64,000 nt of DNA, from contig NZ_JAOEGB010000015.1 in NCBI RefSeq assembly GCF_025420585.1, positions 124,001-188,000 of the forward strand, written 5' to 3'. Both the position numbers and the translations under genes were made by a program. The first letter of the stretch is position 1. Each line of letters starts with the position of its first letter. This DNA comes from Planotetraspora sp. A-T 1434. Lineage in GTDB: Bacteria > Actinomycetota > Actinomycetes > Streptosporangiales > Streptosporangiaceae. Below, one piece after another: positions 28,354 to 37,296 of this stretch. A model generated the notes under the pieces. The model searched no databases. It saw only the letters and a list, made by a program, of their open reading frames with translations, and was not told the origin of the DNA.

Positions 28354-28368
28354 ATAGCCAACGGCTAT
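28354..28368. promoter_or_regulatory. LysR-type palindrome, distal copy
   Basis: ATAGCC-AAC-GGCTAT, a perfect 6-bp inverted repeat with a 3-base spacer and the T-N11-A layout of LysR operators. It lies 61 bp upstream of the sdhC GTG start and 97 bp from the matching site at the lysR start codon. Confidence 0.7.
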
Positions 28369-28450
28369 GTGCTCTGTCCGGAGGGCTTGCCTCCTCCCCA
28401 CGGCGGTGAGCTCGTGCGAGGAATGTCACACAACGTCGCATATCGACGCG

Positions 28451-28465
28451 ATAGCCGTAGGCTAT
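28451..28465. promoter_or_regulatory. LysR-type palindrome overlapping the lysR start
   Basis: ATAGCC-GTA-GGCTAT, the same half-sites as at 28354-28368 with a different spacer. It runs into the ATG of the LysR gene at 28464, a position suited to autorepression. Confidence 0.7.
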
Positions 28466-29387
28466 GAAAGTGCAGCTCCAGCAACTCGCCTACTTCGTCG
28501 CGGTGGCCGAGACGCGGCACTTCACCCATGCCGCCGAGCGGACACGGGTGGCCCAGCCCTCCCTGAGCAAGCAGATCAAGGCCCTGGAGACCGAGCTCGG
28601 GGCCCCGCTGTTCAGCCGCGCCCGCGGCAACGTGACGCTGACCCCCGCCGGGGAGGCGCTGCTCCCACTCGCCCGCCGCATGCTGGCCGACGCGGAGACC
28701 GCCCGCCGGGAGGTGGCCGAGCTCGCCGGGCTGCGCAAAGGGAGGGTACGGCTCGGCGCCACGCCGTCGCTGTGCGCGGGGCTGCTCGGCGACGCGCTGG
28801 CCCGCTACCACCGTGACTATCCCGGCGTGGAGCTCCGGGTGGAGGAGGGAGGGTCCCGCGACCTCGTCCGCGACCTCGCGAGGGGCCAGCTCGACCTGGC
28901 GCTGATCATCCTGCCGCTGCACAGCAGCGATCCCTCCCTGGTGACCGAGGAGATCCTCCGGGAGGACCTCGTCGTGGCCTCCGCCGCGGGGCAGGGGCGG
29001 AAGGCGAACATGCGGATCGAGGACCTCCGCGGGCGGCCGCTGGTGATGTTCCGCCGGGGATACGACCTCCGGGAGGCGACCCTCACGGCGTGCCGGCAGG
29101 CCGGGTTCGAGCCGCGGTTCTCCGTGGAGGGCGGCGAGATGGACGCGGTCCTGCGGTTCGTCGAGGCCGGGCTGGGGATCGCCGTGGTCCCGTCGATGGT
29201 CCTGGACGGCAGGCCCGGGCTGGTCGGGACGCCGCTCGTTCCGGGGCTTCGCCGTACGGTCGCCCTCGCCCACCGCAAGGACGTCGAGCCCACCAGGGCG
29301 GCCAGGGCTTTCCGCGCCACCCTCCTGGCGTTCCTGGCCGAGGAGGGGACCCTGCCCCGGGGAATCGACGCCCTCGCTCACGGATAG
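28464..29387 (+). CDS. LysR-family transcriptional regulator
   Basis: 307-aa regulator with an N-terminal helix-turn-helix (QQLAYFVAVAETRHFTHAAE ... QPSLSKQIKALE) and a C-terminal effector-binding domain. It is divergent from sdhCAB, and two identical palindromes lie in the shared spacer, one over its own start codon. No Shine-Dalgarno is visible, so translation may be leaderless. It probably controls sdhCAB and itself. The effector is unknown; a C4 acid or another central metabolite would be reasonable. Confidence 0.92.
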   Translation: MKVQLQQLAYFVAVAETRHFTHAAERTRVAQPSLSKQIKALETELGAPLFSRARGNVTLTPAGEALLPLARRMLADAETARREVAELAGLRKGRVRLGATPSLCAGLLGDALARYHRDYPGVELRVEEGGSRDLVRDLARGQLDLALIILPLHSSDPSLVTEEILREDLVVASAAGQGRKANMRIEDLRGRPLVMFRRGYDLREATLTACRQAGFEPRFSVEGGEMDAVLRFVEAGLGIAVVPSMVLDGRPGLVGTPLVPGLRRTVALAHRKDVEPTRAARAFRATLLAFLAEEGTLPRGIDALAHG

Positions 29388-29434
29388 CCCGTTATATTGG
29401 CGATAACCCTTCCGCGACTCTACGAGAGGCGTAT

Positions 29435-30589
29435 GTGACCACGCCCTCGCCCGACCTTCCTGATCTCCTCACCCTGCTGCTCATCGAGGACGACGCCGCC
29501 GACGCGTTCCTCGTCGAGGAGTTGCTGGCGAACGCCGACAGGCCACCGAAGATCACCTGGGCCCGGACGCTCGCCGAGGGACGTGAGCGGCTGACCGACG
29601 ACGTGCGGTGCGTGCTCGTCGATCTCTCCCTGCCCGACGCGTCGGGACTCGAGGCGCTGGAACAGGTGCTGGCCATGGCCCCGGACACCGCCGTCCTCGT
29701 GCTCACGGGCCTCAACGACGCCCACGTCGGGATCGAGGCGGTCGCGGCCGGCGCACAGGACTTCCTGGTCAAGCAGGACGTGGACGACCGGCTGCTGACC
29801 CGCGCGATCCGTTACGCCATCGAGCGAAAGCGCGCCGACGTCGCCATGCGGGAGCTGGTCGAGGAGCGGGTCGTCAGCAAAGAGAACGCGCGCCTGGAGC
29901 GGGGCCTGCTGCCGGTGCCGCTGCTCGACTCGGCGCTCCTGCACCACCAGTCCCGATACCTTCCCGGACGGGTGCGGAGCCTGCTGGCGGGCGACTTCTG
30001 GGACACCGTGCAGACCGGCGACGGCGCGGTCCACGTCCTGATCGGCGACGTGTGCGGCCACGGGCCCGACGAGGCCGCACTCGGAACGGCGCTGCGGATC
30101 GCCTGGCGCGCTCTCGTCCTCGCCGGCCACACGGGTGACGCGGTCCTCGGCACGCTCGACACGCTGCTCAGGCACGAGCGGAAGTCACCCGAGATCTTCA
30201 CCACCTTGTGCACCGCGACCATCGCCCCCGACCTGCGGAGCGCCCGGATGCACGTGGTCGGTCACCCGCCCCCGCTGATGATCAGGGACGGCGTGATCGA
30301 CGTGGTAACCGACACCCCGTCGGGACCGCCTCTGGGCATCTTCAGCGACGTCACGTGGAAGCCCGTCGACGTCGAACTCGGCGACCGGTGGTCGCTGCTG
30401 CTCTACACGGACGGCCTGATCGAGGCCACCATCGGCGACCAGCGCGACCTGCTCGGCACCGAGGGCCTGCTGCGCATCGTCCGCGAGCAGGCCGGCATCG
30501 ACCTCGACCGGATCATCGCCCAGGTCGGGGACACGATCAACGACGACGTCGCCGCCGTCCTGGTCTCGCGGGGATTGGATCACCCGTGA
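29435..30589 (+). CDS. Response regulator with PP2C-type (RsbU-like) phosphatase output
   Basis: 384 aa. The receiver domain (LLIEDDAADAFL; phospho-acceptor Asp in VLVDLSLPD; Lys in FLVKQDVDD) is followed by a short helical linker and a PP2C/SpoIIE phosphatase domain (AGDFWDTVQTG, IGDVCGHGPDEAA, LYTDGLIEA, ending NDDVAAVLV). Such proteins dephosphorylate anti-sigma-factor antagonists under control of receiver phosphorylation. The GTG at 29435 follows GAGAGG. The GTGA overlap with the histidine kinase indicates one operon; the kinase is the likely phosphate donor. Confidence 0.9.
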   Translation: MTTPSPDLPDLLTLLLIEDDAADAFLVEELLANADRPPKITWARTLAEGRERLTDDVRCVLVDLSLPDASGLEALEQVLAMAPDTAVLVLTGLNDAHVGIEAVAAGAQDFLVKQDVDDRLLTRAIRYAIERKRADVAMRELVEERVVSKENARLERGLLPVPLLDSALLHHQSRYLPGRVRSLLAGDFWDTVQTGDGAVHVLIGDVCGHGPDEAALGTALRIAWRALVLAGHTGDAVLGTLDTLLRHERKSPEIFTTLCTATIAPDLRSARMHVVGHPPPLMIRDGVIDVVTDTPSGPPLGIFSDVTWKPVDVELGDRWSLLLYTDGLIEATIGDQRDLLGTEGLLRIVREQAGIDLDRIIAQVGDTINDDVAAVLVSRGLDHP

Positions 30590-32163
30590 ACAGGCCCGAG
30601 CCGCTGCCCCCGCTCGCTCCCCCGGCCGGGATGGGACCGCTTCCCGTCGGCCGCTGGTTCCTGCTCGCCGGTACGGCTGTCGCGCTCGTCTTCGCCGTGG
30701 GCGTCACCGCGATCCTCATCGCGCTCACCCAGACTCAGGGTGCGAGGAAGACGCTGGTCGACGTCATCGACCCCACCGCGCTGCACACCCTGGAGATCTC
30801 CACGGCCCTGCAGGCGCAGGAAGGCGCGATCCGCGGCTACGGGCTCACCACCGAGCAGCAGTACTTCCAGGACTACCGGCAGGGGGTGGCCGACGAGCAG
30901 GCCGCAACCGGACAGATCGCGGCGCTGCTGCCGCGGCTCCCCGACCCCTCCGCCCTCCGCTCCCGGATGGACCGCCTCACCATCGCGGCGGCGGCGTGGC
31001 GGCGGGACTACGCGGAGAAGATCGCCGCGGCGGTGCCCAAGGTCGGCGCCAACGCCGTGAACCGCGATCTCGGCAAGGTCAACGTCGAGCGGTTCAACGA
31101 CGTCCGCGCGGCCCTGGCCGACCAGCAGGATCTACTGAACCGGCTGCACGATCTCGGCCGCGACCGGCTGCAGAAGGGCTGGCGGACGATCTACGTCGCG
31201 GTCGCCGTGCTCGTCGGCTCCCTGGCGCTCGCGGTCATCGGCTGCACGCTCATCGTTCGCTATGTCGTAATCCTTCCGGTCGCGCGGCTCGCCCGGCAGG
31301 TCCGGGCGGTCGCCACCGGCGACTTCGACCGCGAGCTTGGCGTGGAGCGCCCCGCCGAGCTGCGGGAGCTGTCCGGGCATGTCGACGGCATGCGCCGCCG
31401 CATCGTCTCGGAGTGGCGGGCCGCGGAGGAGGCGCGGCAGCAGTTCGCCGAGCAGGCCAAGGAGCTCAAGCGGTCCAACGGCGAGTTGGAGCAGTTCGCC
31501 TACGTGGCGAGCCACGACCTGCAGGAGCCGCTGAGGAAGGTGGCGAGCTTCAGCCAGATGCTGGAGCAGCGCTACGCCGACCAGCTCGACGACCGGGCCA
31601 GGCAGTACATCGCCTTCGCCGTGGACGGCGCGAAGCGCATGCAACTGCTGATCAACGACCTGCTCGACTTCTCCCGGGTCGGCCGCGTGGGCGGCGAGCT
31701 CACGCCCGTGGCCTCGGAAGACGCCCTGGACCGGGCGCTGCGGAACCTGGACGCCCTCCTGACGGACGCGGGAGCCACCGTCACGCGTGACGACGACCTG
31801 CCGGAGGTCGTCGGCAACACGCTGCTGCTGAGCCAGCTCTTCCAGAACCTCGTCGGCAACGCCGTGAAATTCCGCGGCTCGGAGCCGCCGCTGATCCACA
31901 TCGGCGCCGAGCGGGACGGCGGCATGTGGGAGTTCCACTGCTCGGACAACGGGATCGGCGTGGACCCCAAGTACGCTGACCGAATTTTCCTGATTTTTCA
32001 GCGTTTGCACCCGCGGGACGTGTACCCGGGAAGCGGCATCGGACTGGCGTTGTGCCGGAAGATCGTCGAATATCATGGCGGCCGGATCTGGCTCGACGGC
32101 GGTGAGGGAGCCGGAGCCACGTTCCGCTGGACGCTACCCGTTGTGGGAGATCCCGATGCCTAG
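30586..32163 (+). CDS. CHASE3-HAMP sensor histidine kinase
   Basis: 525 aa. A transmembrane helix ([19 protein letters not shown]), a CHASE3-like extracytoplasmic domain of about 150 residues, a second helix ([21 protein letters not shown]), HAMP, then a HisKA of phytochrome-like type ([14 protein letters not shown]) and an ATPase domain ([37 protein letters not shown]). Both neighbours are receiver proteins with overlapping genes, so it likely phosphorylates both. Signal unknown. Confidence 0.92.
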   Translation: MNRPEPLPPLAPPAGMGPLPVGRWFLLAGTAVALVFAVGVTAILIALTQTQGARKTLVDVIDPTALHTLEISTALQAQEGAIRGYGLTTEQQYFQDYRQGVADEQAATGQIAALLPRLPDPSALRSRMDRLTIAAAAWRRDYAEKIAAAVPKVGANAVNRDLGKVNVERFNDVRAALADQQDLLNRLHDLGRDRLQKGWRTIYVAVAVLVGSLALAVIGCTLIVRYVVILPVARLARQVRAVATGDFDRELGVERPAELRELSGHVDGMRRRIVSEWRAAEEARQQFAEQAKELKRSNGELEQFAYVASHDLQEPLRKVASFSQMLEQRYADQLDDRARQYIAFAVDGAKRMQLLINDLLDFSRVGRVGGELTPVASEDALDRALRNLDALLTDAGATVTRDDDLPEVVGNTLLLSQLFQNLVGNAVKFRGSEPPLIHIGAERDGGMWEFHCSDNGIGVDPKYADRIFLIFQRLHPRDVYPGSGIGLALCRKIVEYHGGRIWLDGGEGAGATFRWTLPVVGDPDA

Positions 32164-32593
32164 ATATCACCCGATAGAGGTCCTCCTCGTGGAGGACGAC
32201 CCGGGTGACGTGCTGCTGACCCAGGAGGCGTTCGCGTACAACAAGGTCGGCAACAGGCTCCATGTCGTGAACGACGGCGAGCAGGCGCTGGCCTTCCTGC
32301 GCGGCGAAGGCCTGTACGGCTCGGCGCCCCGGCCGGACCTGATCCTCCTCGACCTCAACCTGCCCCGCGTGGACGGCTTCGAGGTGCTTCAGGAGATCAA
32401 GAACGACCCCGCGTTACGGGGCATCCCGGTGGTCATCCTCACCACCTCGGAGGCCGAGCAGGACATCCTCCGGGGCTACGACCTGCACGCCAACGCGTAC
32501 GTCTCCAAACCGGTGGACTTCGACCAGTTCATCCGCGTCGTGCGGCAAATCGACGACTTCTGGGTGACAGTGGTTAAACTGCCGAGGAAGTGA
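32156..32593 (+). CDS. Single-domain response regulator (Rcp1-like)
   Basis: 145-aa stand-alone receiver: acidic pocket [10 protein letters not shown], phospho-acceptor Asp in [13 protein letters not shown], Thr in [11 protein letters not shown] and Lys in AYVSKPVDF. It is of the kind paired with phytochrome-type kinases. The ATG at 32156 has GGGAGA upstream and overlaps the kinase gene by 8 bp. Having no output domain, it may pass phosphate on or serve as a phosphate sink. Confidence 0.92.
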   Translation: MPRYHPIEVLLVEDDPGDVLLTQEAFAYNKVGNRLHVVNDGEQALAFLRGEGLYGSAPRPDLILLDLNLPRVDGFEVLQEIKNDPALRGIPVVILTTSEAEQDILRGYDLHANAYVSKPVDFDQFIRVVRQIDDFWVTVVKLPRK

Positions 32594-32689
32594 CGGGAAT
32601 CACAGACGCCAGGAGTGACCCTCCTCACACTTCGTGATGTGCTCGTCGTAATGTTTCCCCCACCAATAGCGCGAGGTGGGAGGTCTCCA

Positions 32690-33490
32690 TTGAGCCAGAC
32701 AACGGCCGAGAGCCCAGCAAGAAAACAACGCGCGCAACTCCGGGTGCGCACGCTTCGCACCGACAGGTGGTGGCTGGCGCCCGCGCTGACGTTCGCCGCG
32801 CTCCTGTCATTCCTGATCTACGGTTTTTGGGCGATTTTCGACAAAAGCTACTTTGTCGAGCCCTATATCGCACCCTTCTCGTCGCCCTGCTGGACGACCT
32901 CGTGTCCGCCAGGGGCCCGTTTCCTCGGGCTCGCGCCTATCGGCGACTGGTACACGCTGCCGCCGGGGCTGCTGATCCTCGGCCTGCCGGCGGGCTTCCG
33001 GCTGACGTGCTACTACTACCGGAAGGCCTACTACCGGTCGTTCTGGCTGTCGCCGCCGGCGTGCGCCGTGGCCGAGCCGCACGGCAAGTACACCGGTGAG
33101 ACCCGGTTCCCGCTGATCCTCCAGAACATCCACCGCTACTTCTTCTACGGTGCCCTGGTGATCGGCGCGATCCTGGCCTACGACGCGGTCCTGGCCTTCC
33201 GCGACGAGCACGGCAACTGGGGCCACATCGGACTCGGCACGGTGATCCTGGTGGTCAACGCGATTCTGATCAACGCCTACTCGCTGTCGTGCCACTCGTG
33301 CCGGCACATCACCGCGGGACGCCTGAACCACTTCTCCAGGCACCCCCTGCGCTACAAGGCGTGGACGTTCGTGTCCAAGCTCAACGCCAAGCACCAGCAG
33401 CTGGCCCTGGCCTCGATGTACTCGGTCATGATCGCCGACCTCTACGTGCGACTGGTCGCCAAGGGCGTCATCAACTTCCCGTTCGCTTAA
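32690..33490 (+). CDS. Succinate dehydrogenase membrane subunit, mycobacterial Sdh1 type
   Basis: 266-aa membrane protein with about five helices, upstream of a second sdhA-sdhB pair. The TTG at 32690 is chosen for its GGGAGG Shine-Dalgarno 8 bases upstream. It has LRVRTLRTDRWW near the start, FRLTCYYYRKAYYRSFW in the middle, and the notable LSCHSCRHITAG. These features match the Sdh1 membrane subunit of mycobacteria, whose structure contains a membrane-embedded Rieske-type [2Fe-2S] centre; the Cys/His residues here are candidate ligands (inference). It is clearly different from the diheme subunit of the first operon. Confidence 0.8.
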   Translation: MSQTTAESPARKQRAQLRVRTLRTDRWWLAPALTFAALLSFLIYGFWAIFDKSYFVEPYIAPFSSPCWTTSCPPGARFLGLAPIGDWYTLPPGLLILGLPAGFRLTCYYYRKAYYRSFWLSPPACAVAEPHGKYTGETRFPLILQNIHRYFFYGALVIGAILAYDAVLAFRDEHGNWGHIGLGTVILVVNAILINAYSLSCHSCRHITAGRLNHFSRHPLRYKAWTFVSKLNAKHQQLALASMYSVMIADLYVRLVAKGVINFPFA

Positions 33491-33533
33491 GGAATCTCGT
33501 TCGCTTAAGGAATCTCAGTCGTTTAAGGATCTC
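33481..33533 (+). repeat. Triplicated 18-bp element carrying Shine-Dalgarno-like sequences
   Basis: Two perfect copies of GTTCGCTTAAGGAATCTC (33481-33498 and 33499-33516) and a third diverged copy (33517-33533). The first copy contains the stop codon of the membrane subunit gene; the third supplies TAAGGA upstream of the sdhA GTG start. Every copy contains TTAAGGA. Confidence 0.85.
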
Positions 33534-33536
33534 AAC

Positions 33537-35444
33537 GTGGAGCGTCACGAATACGACGTCGTCGTCATCGGAGCCGGTGGAGCAGGGCTCCGCGCGGCGA
33601 TCGAGGCGCGGCAGCAGGGCAAGCGGACGGCGATCGTCTGCAAGTCGCTCTTCGGCAAGGCCCACACGGTCATGGCCGAGGGCGGCGCCGCCGCCGCGAT
33701 GGGGAACGTCAACCCCGACGACAACTGGATGGTGCACTTCCGCGACACCATGCGCGGAGGCAAGTTCCTGAACAACTGGCGGATGGCCGAGCTGCACGCC
33801 AAGGAGGCCCCGGACCGGGTCTGGGAGCTGGAGGCGTGGGGTGCGCTGTTCGACCGCACCAAGGACGGCAAGATCAGCCAGCGGAACTTCGGCGGCCACG
33901 AGTACCCTCGCCTGGCCCACGTCGGCGACCGTACCGGCCTGGAGCTGATCCGCACGCTGCAGCAGCGGGTCGTCGCGCTCCAGCAGGAGGACGAGAAGCT
34001 GCACGGCGACCCCGAGGCGTACATCAAGGTCTTCGCCGAGTGCACGATCACCCGCCTGCTCAAAGAAGCCGGCTCCGTGCACGGCAAGGACGGTGCCATC
34101 GCCGGAGCCTTCGGCTACTGGCGCGAGACGGGCAACTTCATCGTCTTCGACGCGCCCGCCGTGGTCCTGGCGACGGGCGGCATCGGCAAGTCCTACGTCG
34201 TCACCTCGAACTCCTGGGAGTACACGGGCGACGGGCACGCGCTGGCCCTGCTCGCGGGCGCCCAGCTGATCAACATGGAGTTCATCCAGTTCCACCCGAC
34301 GGGCATGGTCTGGCCGCCGTCGGTGCGCGGCATCCTCGTCACCGAGTCGGTCCGCGGCGACGGCGGCGTCCTGCGCAACTCCGAGGGCCGCCGGTTCATG
34401 TTCGACTACGTGCCGGACGTGTTCAAGGACAAGTACGCCACGACCGAGGAGGAGGGCGACCGCTGGTACACCGACCAGGCCAACAACCGGCGTCCTCCGG
34501 AGCTGCTGCCCCGTGACGAGGTGGCGAGGGCCATCAACTCCGAGGTGAAGGCCGGGCGCGGGTCACCCCAGGGCGGCGTCTTCCTCGACGTCTCCACCCG
34601 GCTCCCCGCAGCCGAGATCATCAAGCGGCTGCCGTCGATGCACCACCAGTTCAAGGAGCTGGCCGACGTCGACATCACCGCCGAGCCCATGCAGGTGGGC
34701 CCGACGTGCCACTACATCATGGGCGGCGTGGAGGTCGACGCCGACACGGCCGCCGCCTCGGTGCCGGGCCTGTTCGCGGCCGGGGAGGTCTCCGGCGGCA
34801 TGCACGGCTCCAACCGCCTCGGCGGCAACTCGCTGTCGGACCTGCTCGTCTTCGGCCGCCGGGCCGGCGCGGGAGCGGCCGCCTACATCGACGGTCTGCC
34901 CAGGCGCCCCGTGGCGACCGGCGTGGAGGAGGCCATGGCCGAGGCCGTCGCCCCGCTGGAGCGGTCGGGCGGCGAGAACCCGTACGAGGTGCACCACGAG
35001 CTCCAGCGCACGATGAACGACCTGGTCGGCATCATCCGCAAGGCCGAGGAGGTCAGCGAGGCCCTCCAGGTCGTCGAGAAGCTCAAGGAGCGGGCGAAGA
35101 ACACGGCGTCCGCCGGGAGCCGGATCTACAACCCCGGGTGGCACCTCGCGATCGACCTGCGCAACATGCTGCTGGTGAGCGAGTGCGTCGCCCGCGCGGC
35201 GCTGCTGCGCGAGGAGAGCCGCGGCGGCCACACCCGCGACGACTTCCCCGGCATGTCGCCCGAGTGGCGCCGCAAGCTGCTGGTCTGCTCGGCCATGCCG
35301 GACGGCTCGGGAGTTACGGTCGAAGAGAAGGACCAGGTGTCCATGCGCGGCGACCTGATCACCCTGTTCGAGCGGTCCGAGCTGGAGAAGTACCTCACCG
35401 AGCAAGAGCTGGCGGACTACGACGCCGCGGTCAAGGAGTCGTGA
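33537..35444 (+). CDS. sdhA: Succinate dehydrogenase flavoprotein subunit (second operon)
   Basis: 635 aa. FAD fold VVIGAGGAGLRAAIEA and the covalent-FAD region KAHTVMAEGGAAAAMG; active-site segments FHPTGM, ESVRGDGG and GSNRLGGNSLSD. The GTG at 33537 follows TAAGGA in the third copy of an 18-bp repeat. It overlaps sdhB by one base (TGATG). It belongs to the Sdh1 type and is only distantly related to the flavoprotein encoded at 25628-27565. Confidence 0.94.
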   Translation: MERHEYDVVVIGAGGAGLRAAIEARQQGKRTAIVCKSLFGKAHTVMAEGGAAAAMGNVNPDDNWMVHFRDTMRGGKFLNNWRMAELHAKEAPDRVWELEAWGALFDRTKDGKISQRNFGGHEYPRLAHVGDRTGLELIRTLQQRVVALQQEDEKLHGDPEAYIKVFAECTITRLLKEAGSVHGKDGAIAGAFGYWRETGNFIVFDAPAVVLATGGIGKSYVVTSNSWEYTGDGHALALLAGAQLINMEFIQFHPTGMVWPPSVRGILVTESVRGDGGVLRNSEGRRFMFDYVPDVFKDKYATTEEEGDRWYTDQANNRRPPELLPRDEVARAINSEVKAGRGSPQGGVFLDVSTRLPAAEIIKRLPSMHHQFKELADVDITAEPMQVGPTCHYIMGGVEVDADTAAASVPGLFAAGEVSGGMHGSNRLGGNSLSDLLVFGRRAGAGAAAYIDGLPRRPVATGVEEAMAEAVAPLERSGGENPYEVHHELQRTMNDLVGIIRKAEEVSEALQVVEKLKERAKNTASAGSRIYNPGWHLAIDLRNMLLVSECVARAALLREESRGGHTRDDFPGMSPEWRRKLLVCSAMPDGSGVTVEEKDQVSMRGDLITLFERSELEKYLTEQELADYDAAVKES

Positions 35445-36196
35445 TGGGATACAAGGCGAAGTTCCGCATCTGGCGCGGCGAGGGCGGCGAGGGACGGCTG
35501 GAGGACTTCACCGTCGAGGTGAACGAGGGCGAGGTCGTCCTCGACGTCATCCACCGGCTGCAGGCCACCCAGGCCCCCGACCTGGCGGTCCGGTGGAACT
35601 GCAAGGCCGGCAAGTGCGGCTCCTGCTCGATGGAGATCAACGGCAAGCCGCGTCTGGGCTGCATGACCCGGATGTCCACGTTTGAGGAGACCGAGACCAT
35701 CACGGTCACGCCGATGCGGACGTTCCCGGTCATCAAGGACCTGGTCTGCGACGTCTCGTTCAACTACCAGAAGGCGCGGGAGATCCCGTCGTTCACCCCG
35801 CCCAAGGACGTCAAGCCGGGCGAGTACCGCATGAAGCAGATCGACGTCGAGCGGTCCCAGGAGTTCCGCAAGTGCATCGAGTGCTTCATGTGCAACAACG
35901 TCTGCCACGTCATCCGCGACCACGACGAGAACAAGCCGGCCTTCGCGGGCCCGCGCTTCCTCATGCGGATCGCCGAGCTGGACATGCACCCCTATGACGT
36001 GCTCGACCGCAAGGACTCCGCCCAGGAGGACCACGGCCTCGGCTACTGCAACATCACCAAGTGTTGTACGGAGGTCTGCCCCGAGCACATCAAGATCACC
36101 GACAACGCGCTGATCCCGATGAAGGAGCGCGTGGTCGACCGGAAGTACGACCCACTGGTGTGGCTGGGCTCCAAGATCTTCAAGCGCCCCAGCTGA
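35444..36196 (+). CDS. sdhB: Succinate dehydrogenase iron-sulfur subunit (second operon)
   Basis: 250 aa. [2Fe-2S] ligands in NCKAGKCGSCSM and LGCMTRM; [4Fe-4S] and [3Fe-4S] ligands in CIECFMCNNVCHV and CNITKCCTEVCPEH. The ATG overlaps the sdhA stop. Last gene before a strong terminator hairpin, so the operon is membrane subunit, SdhA, SdhB. Confidence 0.95.
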   Translation: MGYKAKFRIWRGEGGEGRLEDFTVEVNEGEVVLDVIHRLQATQAPDLAVRWNCKAGKCGSCSMEINGKPRLGCMTRMSTFEETETITVTPMRTFPVIKDLVCDVSFNYQKAREIPSFTPPKDVKPGEYRMKQIDVERSQEFRKCIECFMCNNVCHVIRDHDENKPAFAGPRFLMRIAELDMHPYDVLDRKDSAQEDHGLGYCNITKCCTEVCPEHIKITDNALIPMKERVVDRKYDPLVWLGSKIFKRPS

Positions 36197-36203
36197 ACAG
36201 GCG

Positions 36204-36241
36204 AAAAGCGCCGGCCGGATATTCTCCGGTCGGCGCTTTTT
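36204..36241. terminator. Strong intrinsic terminator after the second sdh operon
   Basis: 16-bp stem with a single G-U pair (AAAAGCGCCGGCCGGA / TCCGGTCGGCGCTTTT) and a 5-base loop, ending in a T run. The A run on the other arm makes it usable from both directions, serving the convergent gene at 36278 too. Confidence 0.9.
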
Positions 36242-36277
36242 CGGCTTTTCAGACCCTTATTCCGCTGCTTGCCGGCG

Positions 36278-37195
36278 TTACTGCCGGGCGTCGCCGGGCT
36301 GATCCTCGTGGATTACCTCGCCGATGACCTCGCCCTGCTCGATCACCGGGTACGGCGGGGGGTACCCATAAGCCTGCGGATATCCGTAGGGCTGCTGCGG
36401 GTAGCCGTACGGCGGCTGCATGCCGGGCTGCATCGGGGGCTGCATGGGGTATGCCTGGATCGGCACGAAGCCGACCATCGGCGCGTATCCCGGCCCGGCC
36501 GGGTAGCCGGCGAAGTCCTCCGGGGCCCCCTGGGGCCGTCCCACCCTGGGGCCGGCCTTCCGCACGGCCGCCGCGTGGGCCATCCGCCGCAGCCGGCCCT
36601 CGAAGACCAGCCAGGCGAGCAGGGCGAGCAGCACGAGCAGCGCGGCGGGGGCCGCGAGCTTGCGGCTCAGCGTCACCTGGTCGAAGTCGGGGGTCGCGTT
36701 GCGGATCTCGTACGGCACCGCCTCGGAGGCGGGCTCCTCGAACGACACCGACGGCGTGGGCACCACACTCGGCTGCTGCGACGCCGGGGCCAGCGAGACC
36801 GGCGGCTCCGTGGTGGCCGGCGGGTTCTCCTGCGGCGGCGGGATGATGGCCGTGGTGGTCGGCAGGACCGGCGGCTGCTCGGCGTGCCCCTGCGGCGGCG
36901 GCGCGGTGGTGGTCTTGGTGGTCTTGGTGTGCTTCGGCGTCGGGGTGACCGTGACGGTCGCCGTCACCACCGGATCGCCCGTCGGGGTCGGCGACTTCGT
37001 GGGGGTCGGCGTCTCGGTGATCGTCACGGTGACGACCGGGTCACAGTTCTGGTTCTGGCCCGGGTCACAGGGGTCGACCGGGTCGGCCGCCGCGCTGGCG
37101 CCCAGCACCGGACCGGCCAGGATGAGGGCCGCCGTGACCATGGCCAGCGAAGCGGCAACCGAGGACGCGGCTCTCTTCTGTGCCCGTCCTACCAC
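36278..37195 (-). CDS. Single-pass exported Pro/Thr-rich membrane protein
   Basis: 305 aa. Signal peptide (LAMVTAALILAGPVLGASAAA), a Thr/Pro-rich extracytoplasmic stalk with a Cys pair (DPCDPGQNQNCDP), a transmembrane helix (APAALLVLLALLAWLVF), then a cytoplasmic tail with Pro/Tyr/Gly repeats (PYGYPQQPYGYPQAYGY). The GTG at 37195 has GGAGG seven bases upstream. No family recognised; the layout resembles actinobacterial cell-surface stalk proteins. Low-complexity tails of this kind may mediate self-association (inference). Confidence 0.75.
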   Translation of the reverse strand: MVGRAQKRAASSVAASLAMVTAALILAGPVLGASAAADPVDPCDPGQNQNCDPVVTVTITETPTPTKSPTPTGDPVVTATVTVTPTPKHTKTTKTTTAPPPQGHAEQPPVLPTTTAIIPPPQENPPATTEPPVSLAPASQQPSVVPTPSVSFEEPASEAVPYEIRNATPDFDQVTLSRKLAAPAALLVLLALLAWLVFEGRLRRMAHAAAVRKAGPRVGRPQGAPEDFAGYPAGPGYAPMVGFVPIQAYPMQPPMQPGMQPPYGYPQQPYGYPQAYGYPPPYPVIEQGEVIGEVIHEDQPGDARQ

Positions 37196-37296
37196 CGCTG
37201 GCCTCCAACCGTGTCACGCCTACTTTGGTCAAGGCTAATTGTAGTTGGGTAAAAGTAATAGCAAAGCACTTCCGGGACATGATTCCCGGCCGGAAT

